A stretch of DNA of 64,000 bases. Origin: Mesobacillus subterraneus (GTDB lineage Bacteria; Bacillota; Bacilli; Bacillales; Cytobacillaceae). Where the stretch lies: NCBI RefSeq assembly GCF_020524355.2, contig NZ_CP129019.1, positions 4,462,001-4,526,000 of the forward strand, in the 5' to 3' direction. Positions 37,754-47,025 of the stretch are shown piece after piece (the first letter of the stretch is position 1; every line of letters begins with the position of its first letter). The position numbers were made by a program, and so were the translations under genes. The notes beneath the pieces were generated by a model, which saw only the letters and a program-made list of their open reading frames with translations, did not search any database and had not been told where the DNA came from.

Positions 37754-38446
37754 TTGGAACAATACAATGTGCTGGTTGTTGATGATGAAAAAGAGATTCG
37801 TGATGCGATAGAGATTTATTTGAAGAACGAAGGAATCAGGGTGATCAAGGCAGCAGATGGAATCGAGGCGATCGAAAAACTGAATGAGCAGCCTGTTCAC
37901 TTAATCCTGCTCGATGTGATGATGCCGCGGCAAGACGGTATTACGACGACCTTCAGGATCCGTGAAGACAAGAATATACCGATTATCATTTTGAGCGCGA
38001 AAGCAGAGGATACGGACAAAATTCTCGGGCTTCAGGTCGGTGCCGATGATTATGTGACGAAGCCGTTCAATCCGCTCGAACTGATTGCAAGGGTAAAATC
38101 CCAGCTGAGAAGATACGTCACACTCGGTACATATGAAGGGAAAGCGAAAGCGATCGACCTGAATGGACTGACATTGGATCAGTCCTCGAAGGAAGTCACT
38201 GCCCACGGAGAGCCTGTCAAACTGACACCTATCGAGTACAAAATCCTCGAGCTGCTGATGACGAACGCCGGCAGAGTCTTCTCCATCAACGACATATATG
38301 AGCGAGTATGGAAGGAACCGAGCTACAATGCTGAAAACACGGTGGCGGTCCATATCCGGAAAATACGCGAAAAAATAGAGATCGATCCGAAGAATCCAAG
38401 ATTTTTGAAGGTGGTGTGGGGGATTGGATACAAAATCGAAAAGTAA
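37754..38446 (+). CDS. OmpR-family response regulator
   Basis: A 230-residue response regulator: receiver domain with acidic VVDDEK, phospho-acceptor Asp54 in ILLDVMMP and Lys in YVTKPF, then a winged-helix DNA-binding domain (LTPIEYKILELLM...IRKIREKIE). The start is TTG 37754, after GGAAGGGGG. It overlaps the cognate kinase gene by 23 bp. Confidence 0.93.
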   Translation: MEQYNVLVVDDEKEIRDAIEIYLKNEGIRVIKAADGIEAIEKLNEQPVHLILLDVMMPRQDGITTTFRIREDKNIPIIILSAKAEDTDKILGLQVGADDYVTKPFNPLELIARVKSQLRRYVTLGTYEGKAKAIDLNGLTLDQSSKEVTAHGEPVKLTPIEYKILELLMTNAGRVFSINDIYERVWKEPSYNAENTVAVHIRKIREKIEIDPKNPRFLKVVWGIGYKIEK

Positions 38447-40658
38447 GTATGTGTTTGTGGTATGGGTGCTTTTGATTGCATTCGGTCTTAGTGGACTTAT
38501 TTCGGTCCTGACAAATGGCAGCCGGTTCATGCAAGGTGATTATTTTGAATCAGAGGAATATAACTCGCAAATGGAGCAGTTCGTTGCGATGCTGAATGTA
38601 TATGAGATCTATAACATGCCAAAAGAAGAAATGAAAAAGAAAATTACTGTAACAGACGAGGAAATTGAAGAACACCGAATGAGGTATGGCAATCTTGGAG
38701 ATCAAATATCCAATATCGGGATGCAATATGAAGATCAAATACAGGCGGCAATCGATTCAGAAAATAAAGCTGCTGAAGAGATCCTAAAGAAAGAACGAGA
38801 CGGGAAAATCGCGGATATAACCGAAAACTTCAACAGCGAGGAATATGTACGCGCTAAGATCGTCAAAGAGAAGGAAAAAAAGATTGATGAATTTTATCAA
38901 GACATGGAAGAATACCAACGTGAATTCAGCAATCTTCAGCAGGCATACAAGTATTACCTGAAAGACAATGCAACAGGAGAAGTCATTACGAATCTTACCT
39001 TATCAAAAAATGAATCAGCATCTGATTTCCTGAATAAAAAAGAGATGTATTATGTGAAAGATTACGCTGTATTGCAAAGAAATTATTTATTCACTGGTTA
39101 TAGTGAGAAATTCCTGCCTTTTAATGAAGTCGCTGAAACGATTCTGGAAAACCAAAAAGACCGGAATCTGTCCGGCCAAATCGGCTTATCTAAGAGCGCT
39201 TCGGAGAACCATTACGTCATCGTGAATTACAGGGACTATCAGACAGGGCAAAAGCTCTATTTCGGTTATCTTCTATCAAGTTTCGCTGCCTTGATTGCCA
39301 GCTACTTCCTGGCAAAACGAAAGCAGGCGACAAACTTTGGTTCATTTCAGCAGATGAAACCCTTTTATGCGAGGATTCCGCTTGAATTAAGAATCATGAT
39401 GCTTTTAGTGACAGTTTTCTTCCTGTTGCTGACCATGACTTTGATCAGTGAACAATTTGTCTATTACCATTCAAATGTATTAGCCTCCCTTATTGAGATG
39501 ATCATCAGCCTGCTTGCTGCAGCCTCTTTGCTGGCAGTTGGCTGGGTCCAGCTGAAATTCCTTTCGGAGTATCGAAAGGATTGGACAAAGCTGTGGGATG
39601 ATGTGGATAACAGCCTTTTAGTGAAAAGCTATCATGCGATTCAGAATGCCTTTTTAATCAAAAGCATTGGATTCCAGCTGCTTGTCATCCTCGGAATCGT
39701 GTTTGGTATGGGTATGCTGTTTGTTGGCGTCCTGGTAGCAGGTGGGGGAGATATAATTGTCATAGCTTTCGGTTTTGGGGTGATAAGTCTTCCGATTTTC
39801 CTCATCATCATGAGGAAAGCTGGTTACTTGAATAAAGTATTAAAACATACAGAAGAACTTGCTGCAGGCAATTTAGGTGCGGACATACCGGTAAAAGGGA
39901 AATCTGCGATCGCGAAACATGCGGCAAATATCAATGCGCTCAGGAACACGGTAAAAGTCTCCCATAAGGAACAGGCAAAAAGTGAACGCCTGAAGACTGA
40001 GTTGATCACGAATGTCAGCCATGATCTCCGGACGCCGCTGACATCGATCATTACGTATACAGAGTTGTTGAAAACGCCTGACCTGGCATCTGAAGACCGG
40101 GATTCCTACATCGAAATCCTCGACAGGAAATCAAAGCGCTTGAAAGTCTTGATCGATGACCTGTTCGAGGCGACGAAAATGGCAAGCGGCAATATCGAGC
40201 TGCATAAGGAGAAAGTTGACCTTAACCAACTGCTGCAGCAGGCGCTAGCCGAGCATAATGAGGCGCTGAGCCAGTCTTCCCTTCAGCTGCGCGTGTCACA
40301 GCCAGATCACCCGGTTCATGCCTTTGTCGACGGGCAAAAGCTCTGGAGAGTGTTCGATAACCTGATTGGCAATATCCTGAAGTATGCTCTGGAAAATACG
40401 AGGGTATATATTTCGGTAAAAGAAGAGCAAAACCAGGTTGTGCTTACTTTTAAAAACATCACGAAATACGAGTTGGGCGAGGATTTGAATGAACTTTTCG
40501 AACGCTTTAAACGCGGCGACCAGTCACGCCATACGGAAGGATCCGGTCTTGTCCTCGCAATCGCAAAGTCCATCGTCGACCTTCATGAAGGCTCACTTGA
40601 TATTGAAGTCGATGGTGACCTGTTCAAGGTGACTGTCATCCTTGAAAAACTAGATTAG
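38424..40658 (+). CDS. Large membrane sensor histidine kinase
   Basis: A 744-residue kinase. A first membrane helix (about 10-30) and a coiled-coil-rich extracytoplasmic region (about 31-280) are followed by a cluster of about five further helices (280-460), a HAMP-like linker, HisKA with His533 in NVSHDLRTPLTSI and a HATPase domain. The G2 box reads GSGLVLAIAKS, with Val where Gly is standard. It pairs with the preceding response regulator. TTG start at 38424 lies inside that gene. The stimulus is unknown, probably envelope-related. Confidence 0.88.
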   Translation: MDTKSKSKYVFVVWVLLIAFGLSGLISVLTNGSRFMQGDYFESEEYNSQMEQFVAMLNVYEIYNMPKEEMKKKITVTDEEIEEHRMRYGNLGDQISNIGMQYEDQIQAAIDSENKAAEEILKKERDGKIADITENFNSEEYVRAKIVKEKEKKIDEFYQDMEEYQREFSNLQQAYKYYLKDNATGEVITNLTLSKNESASDFLNKKEMYYVKDYAVLQRNYLFTGYSEKFLPFNEVAETILENQKDRNLSGQIGLSKSASENHYVIVNYRDYQTGQKLYFGYLLSSFAALIASYFLAKRKQATNFGSFQQMKPFYARIPLELRIMMLLVTVFFLLLTMTLISEQFVYYHSNVLASLIEMIISLLAAASLLAVGWVQLKFLSEYRKDWTKLWDDVDNSLLVKSYHAIQNAFLIKSIGFQLLVILGIVFGMGMLFVGVLVAGGGDIIVIAFGFGVISLPIFLIIMRKAGYLNKVLKHTEELAAGNLGADIPVKGKSAIAKHAANINALRNTVKVSHKEQAKSERLKTELITNVSHDLRTPLTSIITYTELLKTPDLASEDRDSYIEILDRKSKRLKVLIDDLFEATKMASGNIELHKEKVDLNQLLQQALAEHNEALSQSSLQLRVSQPDHPVHAFVDGQKLWRVFDNLIGNILKYALENTRVYISVKEEQNQVVLTFKNITKYELGEDLNELFERFKRGDQSRHTEGSGLVLAIAKSIVDLHEGSLDIEVDGDLFKVTVILEKLD

Positions 40659-40664
40659 ACCAGA

Positions 40665-40693
40665 AGCCCCCCTTTGCTTTGCAGAGGGGGGCT
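40665..40693. terminator. Hairpin between kinase and membrane protein genes
   Basis: AGCCCCCC (40665-40672) pairs perfectly with GGGGGGCT (40686-40693). No long T run, so its strength is uncertain. Confidence 0.6.
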
Positions 40694-41525
40694 ACTTGTT
40701 TAAGCGGATTTTTAAATATAAGTACCTTGAAATAAAGACCATGAATACATGGAATGCAAGATTCCAGAGCTTGTTCAACCGCAGTTTCAACAGACCGGTT
40801 CGTTCCAGCAGCATATCCATTCCGATAGAGCCCATTAACATCGTCAATCTCGGCAACAGACCACTTTTTGACGAATTTTGGACAAGGAAAATGGAACGAA
40901 TCAAACTATAGATTGGTGCGATGATGAAATGCTCCCGCCATGAGTGGTGAACCCCACGTCCAAACCTGACTTTCCTGTTGACTGCAGATATAAAGAGCAA
41001 GGTCACACCGATGACTTCTGTTGACAGATAGTGCGCAATCACCAGAGCCCATTCTTTTTTCGCGTTCAGCGCTTTGTAAAACCAGTCGCTGACATAAAAA
41101 TAGATATTCATTAAAAAGACCGTATAGTAAGGCTTCCACCAAAATGCTTTATAGATTTTTAAATGCAGGAAACAACGTTCGATTCCATAATAAATCAGCG
41201 TGCTGCCGAGCTTCCAATACCGATTCTTCTGATACAGTGTCAGGAGAGTTGCGGTAATGGGAACATATAATGCCTGCGAAAAAACAGCTCCAAGGATTTG
41301 ATCGTGAGCCTGTTTTTTTAGGATATATGGTTTGTATGAATACCCTTTGAACAGATTAAGGACCGGATACTCAAATAAATATGCCATACCAATATTGGAG
41401 AGCAGAAGGCTCCATATATTCTTTTGACGGCTTGGCTTTGCGAATATGAAGAAAAGTAGAACATGAACCACTGCGAGCAGCAGAAAGGGAACGGAGTTAT
41501 GTTTGACGAGCCTTTTTTTTCTCAA
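40692..41525 (-). CDS. Multi-pass membrane protein, function unknown
   Basis: A 277-residue protein with about seven hydrophobic segments and many basic residues, including a very basic start (MRKKRLVKH) and end. Conserved-looking aromatic/charged loops such as YYGIERCFLHLKIYKAFWWKPYY suggest a CBO0543-like Firmicutes membrane family, but I am not sure. No enzymatic motif. Divergent from the NiaP-like carrier. Confidence 0.7.
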   Translation of the reverse strand: MRKKRLVKHNSVPFLLLAVVHVLLFFIFAKPSRQKNIWSLLLSNIGMAYLFEYPVLNLFKGYSYKPYILKKQAHDQILGAVFSQALYVPITATLLTLYQKNRYWKLGSTLIYYGIERCFLHLKIYKAFWWKPYYTVFLMNIYFYVSDWFYKALNAKKEWALVIAHYLSTEVIGVTLLFISAVNRKVRFGRGVHHSWREHFIIAPIYSLIRSIFLVQNSSKSGLLPRLTMLMGSIGMDMLLERTGLLKLRLNKLWNLAFHVFMVFISRYLYLKIRLNK

Positions 41526-41711
41526 AATATATACTCCACCTTTTCAAGGATATAGTTATATTGTCTTCGTATTCTTTGAAATTTATGAATAACTTATATC
41601 ATGACTACTGTAAAGACACGTGATAATATAAAGAAGCAGCGCGATTATTATGTTAAAAATAACAATTTAAGGGAAACTATTTGTATCGTTGCAATGGTTT
41701 AGGAGGGTAAT

Positions 41712-42917
41712 ATGAAAAAGTCACAGGAGATTTCAGAAAAAAAGCTGCTCGGGATTGCGGGGCTAGGCTGGATGTTCGATGCGATGGATGTGGGGATCTT
41801 GTCCTTTATCATCGCCGCATTGCAGGTTGACTGGAATTTGACAGGTAAGGAAATGGGCTGGATCGGCAGTGTGAACTCAATTGGGATGGCTGTCGGTGCA
41901 TTAGTATTTGGCTTGCTTGCTGACCGGATTGACCGAAAAAATGTCTTTATTATTACTTTATTGCTTTTCTCAGTAGGTAGCGGGATTTCCGCTATGGCAA
42001 CAACTCTGTCGTTCTTTTTACTGCTAAGATTCTTTATTGGAATGGGACTTGGCGGTGAGTTGCCGGTAGCGTCCACTCTTGTTGCGGAAAGTGTGCCTGC
42101 TGAGAAACGAGGGAGAGTCGTCGTCCTGCTTGAGAGCTTCTGGGCTGCAGGCTGGCTTGTTGCGGCATTGATTTCATACTTCGTCATCCCGAAATTCGGC
42201 TGGCAAATGGCTTTGATCCTTAGTGCCCTGCCAGCATTTTATGCCCTGTATCTACGAATAAACCTGCCGGATTCACCACGGTACCTGACTGTTGAAAAGA
42301 AGGAAAGGCTTACGATCAAGGAAAGCATTGCCGAGGTCTGGTCAAAGGAACATTTCAAGAAAACGGCGATGCTCTGGATTCTATGGTTCAGCGTGGTATT
42401 TTCCTATTACGGAATGTTCCTGTGGCTTCCAAGCGTGATGGTCATGAAGGGCTTCACATTGATTAAGAGCTTCCAATACGTACTGATCATGACTTTGTCC
42501 CAGCTTCCGGGGTATTTTACGGCAGCATGGCTGATTGAAAAAGCAGGCAGGAAGTTCGTGCTGGTTGTCTATTTAATAGGGACAGCACTTAGCGCCTATT
42601 TCTTTGGGACGGCAGATTCGCTTCCGTTGCTGATCACAGCTGGAATTCTGCTATCATTTTTCAATCTTGGTGCCTGGGGAGCGTTATACGCTTATACACC
42701 GGAACAATATCCAACGACAATCCGCGGATCCGGTGCAGGTATGGCTGCCTCTTTTGGCCGAATCGGCGGGATAATCGGACCACTGATGGTCCCGTATTTA
42801 TCGGCGCAAAATCTATCGATCACCACCATTTTTACGATTTTTTGCATAGCAATCCTGATCGGTGCTGCTGCCGTCTTTTTCTGGGGCACGGAAACGAAGC
42901 AGAAGGAGCTGGCATAA
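41712..42917 (+). CDS. MFS carrier, NiaP/YceI-like
   Basis: A 401-residue, 12-helix MFS protein. LGWMFDAMDVGILSFI at the start, LADRIDRKNVF (motif A) and GLGGELPVASTLVAES are like the NiaP niacin transporters and related organic-acid carriers. The substrate is not certain. AGGAGGGTAAT precedes ATG 41712. It has a bidirectional terminator. Confidence 0.8.
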   Translation: MKKSQEISEKKLLGIAGLGWMFDAMDVGILSFIIAALQVDWNLTGKEMGWIGSVNSIGMAVGALVFGLLADRIDRKNVFIITLLLFSVGSGISAMATTLSFFLLLRFFIGMGLGGELPVASTLVAESVPAEKRGRVVVLLESFWAAGWLVAALISYFVIPKFGWQMALILSALPAFYALYLRINLPDSPRYLTVEKKERLTIKESIAEVWSKEHFKKTAMLWILWFSVVFSYYGMFLWLPSVMVMKGFTLIKSFQYVLIMTLSQLPGYFTAAWLIEKAGRKFVLVVYLIGTALSAYFFGTADSLPLLITAGILLSFFNLGAWGALYAYTPEQYPTTIRGSGAGMAASFGRIGGIIGPLMVPYLSAQNLSITTIFTIFCIAILIGAAAVFFWGTETKQKELA

Positions 42918-42920
42918 TAA

Positions 42921-42956
42921 AAAAGTTCGCCTCATTTTTTGGAGGCGAACTTTTTC
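42921..42956. terminator. Bidirectional terminator, MFS/cox-like genes
   Basis: AAAAGTTCGCCTC pairs with GAGGCGAACTTTT, flanked by A and T runs. Confidence 0.88.
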
Positions 42957-42964
42957 ATCTTATT

Positions 42965-43333
42965 TTAGGCTTTTACATATTTGGAAACATTTAACAGAAA
43001 GAGAATGCCTCCGATAACGACGACTAGTGATCCAAGGATGGCAAAGACGGTAAAAATGACTCCCCCTATCAACATAGATAAGGTAATCCCGCCTTGCATG
43101 ACGGGGACTCCAATATTATGGAGCCAGAAATGGGTTGAGGCTAGCTTGCTGTTCCCTGCTGCAGGAAAAAGATAGTAAATTGTACCGAACAGGGCCATTG
43201 ATACCCAGCCAAGCAGATTTAAATGGGCATGCACCGAAGTCAGTGTGAAGTCATGTGCGATCCCCATAATAATTCCTAGAATAATAGCAATGACAAAATA
43301 GACCGCAGCAACTCTGAAAAAACGTATGCTCAA
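42965..43333 (-). CDS. Small heme-copper-oxidase subunit I-like membrane protein
   Basis: A 122-residue protein with four hydrophobic helices. Histidines in VHAHLNLLGW and HFWLHNIG recall helices of cytochrome c oxidase subunit I/NorB-like proteins, and such short proteins are common in Bacillaceae. Too small to be a complete oxidase. It may bind heme. GAAGGAGGAAACC precedes the ATG at 43333. Confidence 0.72.
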   Translation of the reverse strand: MSIRFFRVAAVYFVIAIILGIIMGIAHDFTLTSVHAHLNLLGWVSMALFGTIYYLFPAAGNSKLASTHFWLHNIGVPVMQGGITLSMLIGGVIFTVFAILGSLVVVIGGILFLLNVSKYVKA

Positions 43334-43519
43334 AATGGTTTCCTCCTTCCATATGTAGTTCTTTTAGATTATATTAGTTTTCTGAAAGTTTATAACATAT
43401 GTACCAACTAAATAGGTGGAAAAGTTTTTTCAGCGGATTATAATAGTAAAATAATAATAAGTTCAGGATGACACAAAAATATCACCTTTGGTTTTTGTCA
43501 TTTTTACGGAAATTCATGA

Positions 43520-43541
43520 TATAATAGTGCAAACGTTTGTA
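43520..43541 (+). promoter_or_regulatory. malP promoter -10 and LacI-type operator
   Basis: TATAAT at 43520-43525 is followed at once by TGCAAACGTTTGTA (43528-43541), a near-palindrome with the CG centre of LacI/CcpA-family operators. TGCAAACG recurs upstream of malE. A TTGTCA at 43495-43500 may be the -35, though the spacing (19 bp) is long. Confidence 0.7.
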
Positions 43542-43566
43542 CAACTTCTAAAAGGAGATAAAAGCT

Positions 43567-45858
43567 ATGAAAAGATTATTTGGGATTGATAGCTGGAAGA
43601 TCGTCGAAACGGACTTGCATAAAGAAGATTTCCGCCTTGCAGAAAGCATCACAAGCCTCGGAAATGACCATATGGGCATGCGCGGAAATTTTGAAGAGAC
43701 ATATACTGGAGATTTCCATCGCGGTTCATATATTGCAGGCGTCTGGTTTCCCGATAAAACACGTGTAGGATGGTGGAAGAATGGCTATCCCCACTATTTT
43801 GGCAAGGTCATTAACTCAACGAACTTTATCGGCATAAAAGTGTTTGTTGACGGAGAGGAACTCGACCTTTACAAAGCAGAAGTGAAAGATTACTATCGTG
43901 AACTTGATATGCAGCATGGTGTCTTGACACGCCGTTTTACAGTCGTTCAGAGCGGCAAGGAAACGGAAGTAGAAGCAATCCGATTCCTCTCAGTTGCTGA
44001 TAAAGAACTGGCTGCGATCAAGTATTCAGTTACGGCTAAGAATTATAATGGAAACGTTACCTTTGTTCCTTATCTCGATGGAGACGTGCGTAACGAAGAT
44101 TCTAATTATGATGAAGATTTCTGGTACGAAATTAGCAGGGATGCTTCAGAACATAAGGGCAGTCTTGTAATGAAAACGAAAGACAACCCATTCGGTACTC
44201 CCACATTCCAGGTGGCAACCACTATGCAAACGGTTGTCGAAGGAAATGTAGCAAAGGTTGAAGTCAGTGAAAAAGAAGAATACGTAGAAAATGTGATCGA
44301 AGTTAAGGTTGAGCAGGGTCAAACTGTAAACCTTTACAAATATGTTGCCGTAACAACGGACCGTGACTATGAAGCTTGTGAGCTTGTTTCTAAAGGCCGT
44401 GAAGTTCTAGACCGTTCAGTTGAAAAAGGGTTTGGGCAGCTGTTGGAAGAGCACAAAAATGGCTGGTTGAGCCGCTGGGAAATAGCTGATGTTGAAATCG
44501 CAGGCGATGACTCTGCACAGCAGGGAATCCGTTTCAACCTGTTCCAGCTATTCTCTACTTATTATGGTGAAGATTCCCGTTTGAACATTGGACCAAAAGG
44601 CTTCACAGGCGAAAAGTATGGCGGTGCGACTTACTGGGATACAGAAGCGTACGCAATCCCGCTGTACCTTTCTACTGCGGAATCCGAGGTTGCCCGCAAC
44701 CTGCTGATTTACCGCCACAACCAGCTTGATGGCGCCTATCACAATGCGAAGCAGCAGGGACTTAATGGTGCACTTTACCCAATGGTTACTTTTACAGGCG
44801 TCGAGTGCCACAATGAGTGGGAAATCACGTTTGAAGAGATTCACCGTAACGGTGCTATTGCCTATGGTATCTATAACTATGTAAATTACACTGGAGACAA
44901 AGATTATCTCCATGAATACGGTATCGATGTGCTCGCTGGCATCTCCCGTTTCTGGGCAGATCGCGTCCACTATAGCAAGTCCAAAAACGTATATATGATG
45001 CATGGTGTAACTGGACCGAATGAATACGAAAACAATGTCAACAACAACTGGTATACGAACCGTATCGCTGTCTGGACACTGGGCTACACGCTTGAAGTCA
45101 TTGAATCTCTTAAGCAAAACGGACATGAGGCGCGCCTCGCAGGCCTTGAATTCTCCGAAGATGAGCTTGCGAAATGGCAGGACATCATTGAAAAAATGTA
45201 CTTCCCATACGATGAAGAAAAAGGTGTATTCATCCAGCACGATACATTCCTAGATAAAGACTTGATGACAGTTGATGAGCTTTCAGCTGAAGACCGCCCG
45301 ATCAACCAGAACTGGTCATGGGATAAAATTCTGCGCAGCTGCTTCATCAAACAGGCTGATGTTCTTCAAGGATTGTACTTCTTCAATCACGAATTCACAG
45401 AAGAAGAGAAGCGCCGCAACTTCGAATTCTACGAGCCAATGACGGTGCATGAGTCATCACTGTCACCAAGTATCCATGCAGTGCTTGCTGCAGAGCTTGG
45501 CATGGAAGAGAAGGCATACGAAATGTACAACCGTACGGCGCGCCTTGACCTTGATAACTACAACAATGATACAGAAGACGGTTTGCACATCACGAGCATG
45601 ACAGGTGCATGGCTGGGTATTGTCCAGGGCTTCGCGGGCATGCGTACGGCTGAAGGCACATTATCATTTGCGCCTTTCATCCCTAAAGCTTGGACACAGT
45701 ACAGCTTCAACATCATCTACCGCGACCACTACATCAAGGTAGAAGTGAACCAGGAAAACGTCGTCCTATCGCAGCAAGGACCAGAACTTGCAATGAAGCT
45801 TTACGGCGAGGAAATCACAATTCCAGCAGAAGGCGAACTAACTGTAAAATTGAAATAA
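43567..45858 (+). CDS. malP: Maltose phosphorylase (GH65)
   Basis: A 763-residue glycoside hydrolase family 65 enzyme, full length. The general acid is Glu486 in [18 protein letters not shown], and the substrate region [17 protein letters not shown] is intact. It splits maltose with phosphate into glucose and beta-glucose-1-phosphate in the cytoplasm. pgmB follows after a 280-bp gap and would use that product. AAAAGGAG precedes ATG 43567. Confidence 0.93.
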   Translation: MKRLFGIDSWKIVETDLHKEDFRLAESITSLGNDHMGMRGNFEETYTGDFHRGSYIAGVWFPDKTRVGWWKNGYPHYFGKVINSTNFIGIKVFVDGEELDLYKAEVKDYYRELDMQHGVLTRRFTVVQSGKETEVEAIRFLSVADKELAAIKYSVTAKNYNGNVTFVPYLDGDVRNEDSNYDEDFWYEISRDASEHKGSLVMKTKDNPFGTPTFQVATTMQTVVEGNVAKVEVSEKEEYVENVIEVKVEQGQTVNLYKYVAVTTDRDYEACELVSKGREVLDRSVEKGFGQLLEEHKNGWLSRWEIADVEIAGDDSAQQGIRFNLFQLFSTYYGEDSRLNIGPKGFTGEKYGGATYWDTEAYAIPLYLSTAESEVARNLLIYRHNQLDGAYHNAKQQGLNGALYPMVTFTGVECHNEWEITFEEIHRNGAIAYGIYNYVNYTGDKDYLHEYGIDVLAGISRFWADRVHYSKSKNVYMMHGVTGPNEYENNVNNNWYTNRIAVWTLGYTLEVIESLKQNGHEARLAGLEFSEDELAKWQDIIEKMYFPYDEEKGVFIQHDTFLDKDLMTVDELSAEDRPINQNWSWDKILRSCFIKQADVLQGLYFFNHEFTEEEKRRNFEFYEPMTVHESSLSPSIHAVLAAELGMEEKAYEMYNRTARLDLDNYNNDTEDGLHITSMTGAWLGIVQGFAGMRTAEGTLSFAPFIPKAWTQYSFNIIYRDHYIKVEVNQENVVLSQQGPELAMKLYGEEITIPAEGELTVKLK

Positions 45859-45940
45859 AGATACTGAGAGATCTTTGGGGCAGCCTGAAGGTCTCTCTCA
45901 ATGATGCTGCCGCGCGGTACTATATATTACAGCTTAAATG

Positions 45941-46077
45941 GACATTTTGGAGTGTGAATGGATTCGAAATGTCTAACAACCAGGTTTTAAAGGACATTTT
46001 GAAGAGCAGTTGGATGTGAAATGTCTAAGAACCAGGTTTTAATAGACATCCTGAACCGGGAATGGATTTGAAATGTC
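45941..46077. repeat. 52-bp array 3 between malP and pgmB
   Basis: GACAT starts at 45941, 45993 and 46045, and ATGTCTAA at 45969, 46021 and 46073, each exactly 52 bp apart. Counting from the cores, GACA to TGTC is 29 bp and TGTC to GACA is 23 bp, identical to the two larger arrays although the linkers (e.g. AACAACCAGGTTTTAAAG) are unrelated. Located in the gap between two genes of the same strand. Confidence 0.93.
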
Positions 46078-46139
46078 TAAGAACAACATAACAAACAATG
46101 TGTATCGTTATGAGAACGATTCATGAAAGGAGTTTAATC

Positions 46140-46808
46140 ATGACAAGACCACTAAAAGCGTTTATTTTTGACCTTGATGGCGTCATTACTGATACAGCTG
46201 AATATCATTTCTTAGCGTGGAAAGCGCTGGCTGAGGATTTGGGCATTACTTTTACCCGTGAGGATAACGAGGAACTAAAAGGCGTATCCCGCATGGATTC
46301 CCTGGAGAAAATCCTTGATCTTGGCGGCCGTTCAGGCGATTTTACAGCAGAAGAAAAAGAAGCATTGGCTGGCAAGAAAAATGATCATTACCTCACGCTG
46401 ATTCAGAACATCACTCCAGCTGACCTTTTACCCGCGATCAAAGAGCTGATTACGGATATTAAAGCAAAGGGCCTCAAGCTGGGCATGGCTTCTGCAAGCA
46501 AGAATGCGTTCACTGTGATGGAGTCACTCGGAATGAAATCCGAGTTCGATATCATCGTTGACGCAAAGACCGTCGTGAACGGCAAGCCGCATCCGGAAGT
46601 TTTCCTGCGTGCAGCGGAAATGCTTGGTGTTGAGCCTGAAGCATGCATTGGTGTCGAGGATGCAGCCGCAGGCGTACAGGCGATTAAATCCGCAGGAATG
46701 TTCGCTGTCGCTGTGGGGCCAAAGGAAAGCTTCGAGAATGCTGATATCGTCTATGCCAGCACGGCTGAGCTTTCATTAGAGAAAATCTTAGAAGTATATA
46801 ACTCATAA
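46140..46808 (+). CDS. pgmB: Beta-phosphoglucomutase
   Basis: A 222-residue HAD-fold mutase: nucleophile Asp11 and acid/base Asp13 in FDLDGVITDTAEYHFLAWK, the SASKNA motif II, and VEDAAAGVQAIKSAGM. It converts beta-glucose-1-phosphate, the product of maltose phosphorylase, to glucose-6-phosphate. AAAGGAG at 46126-46132 fixes the start at ATG 46140. An upstream in-frame ATG at 46098 lacks a site. Confidence 0.95.
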   Translation: MTRPLKAFIFDLDGVITDTAEYHFLAWKALAEDLGITFTREDNEELKGVSRMDSLEKILDLGGRSGDFTAEEKEALAGKKNDHYLTLIQNITPADLLPAIKELITDIKAKGLKLGMASASKNAFTVMESLGMKSEFDIIVDAKTVVNGKPHPEVFLRAAEMLGVEPEACIGVEDAAAGVQAIKSAGMFAVAVGPKESFENADIVYASTAELSLEKILEVYNS

Positions 46809-46817
46809 TAGTTATGG

Positions 46818-46848
46818 AACCCGGTCGTGAATATGCGGCTGGGTTTTT
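46818..46848 (+). terminator. Terminator of pgmB
   Basis: AACCC pairs with GGGTT across a stem-loop, followed by TTTTT. Confidence 0.65.
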
Positions 46849-46866
46849 ACTTTTTTTTGGATAAAT

Positions 46867-46980
46867 AGAAGATTATTTGGCTTAAGTGAGAGATTACTTG
46901 CTTCTAGTGAGAGATTTTTTCGATTCATCGAGAGAATGTTGCTTTTTATTGAGAGATTATCCCTATTGAGCGAGAGATTA
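46867..46980. repeat. 21-bp phased array, GAGAGATTA motif (six units)
   Basis: GAGAGATTA-like motifs start at 46888, 46909, 46930, 46951 and 46972, exactly 21 bp apart; a degenerate unit (GAAGATTA) ends 21 bp before the first. The linkers between motifs are not conserved. It fills the convergent gap between pgmB and the following membrane protein. Because 21 bp is seven codons, it gives repetitive but false reading frames. Confidence 0.93.
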
Positions 46981-46995
46981 TTTTTATTCAGCATG

Positions 46996-47025
46996 AAAAA
47001 AGCGATCACTCCGGGAGTGACCGCT
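46996..47025 (-). terminator. Terminator of the 47-48 kb membrane protein gene
   Basis: GCGGTCACTCC pairs with GGAGTGATCGC on the minus strand, followed by six T. The stop codon is inside the stem. Confidence 0.8.

Noticed and set aside
41526..41711. NiaR-type or riboswitch control of the NiaP-like gene
   Set aside because: No recognisable operator or RNA fold in the short leader.
45858..45925. Terminator after malP
   Set aside because: GAGAGA/TCTCTC and GGCAGC/GCTGCC pair in overlapping ways, but no T run follows, so I do not call it.
46812..47009. Possible small protein with NLS-type heptad repeats on the minus strand
   Set aside because: Produced by a 21-bp DNA repeat (seven codons) read in frame. 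No ribosome site, and it lies in a non-coding array.
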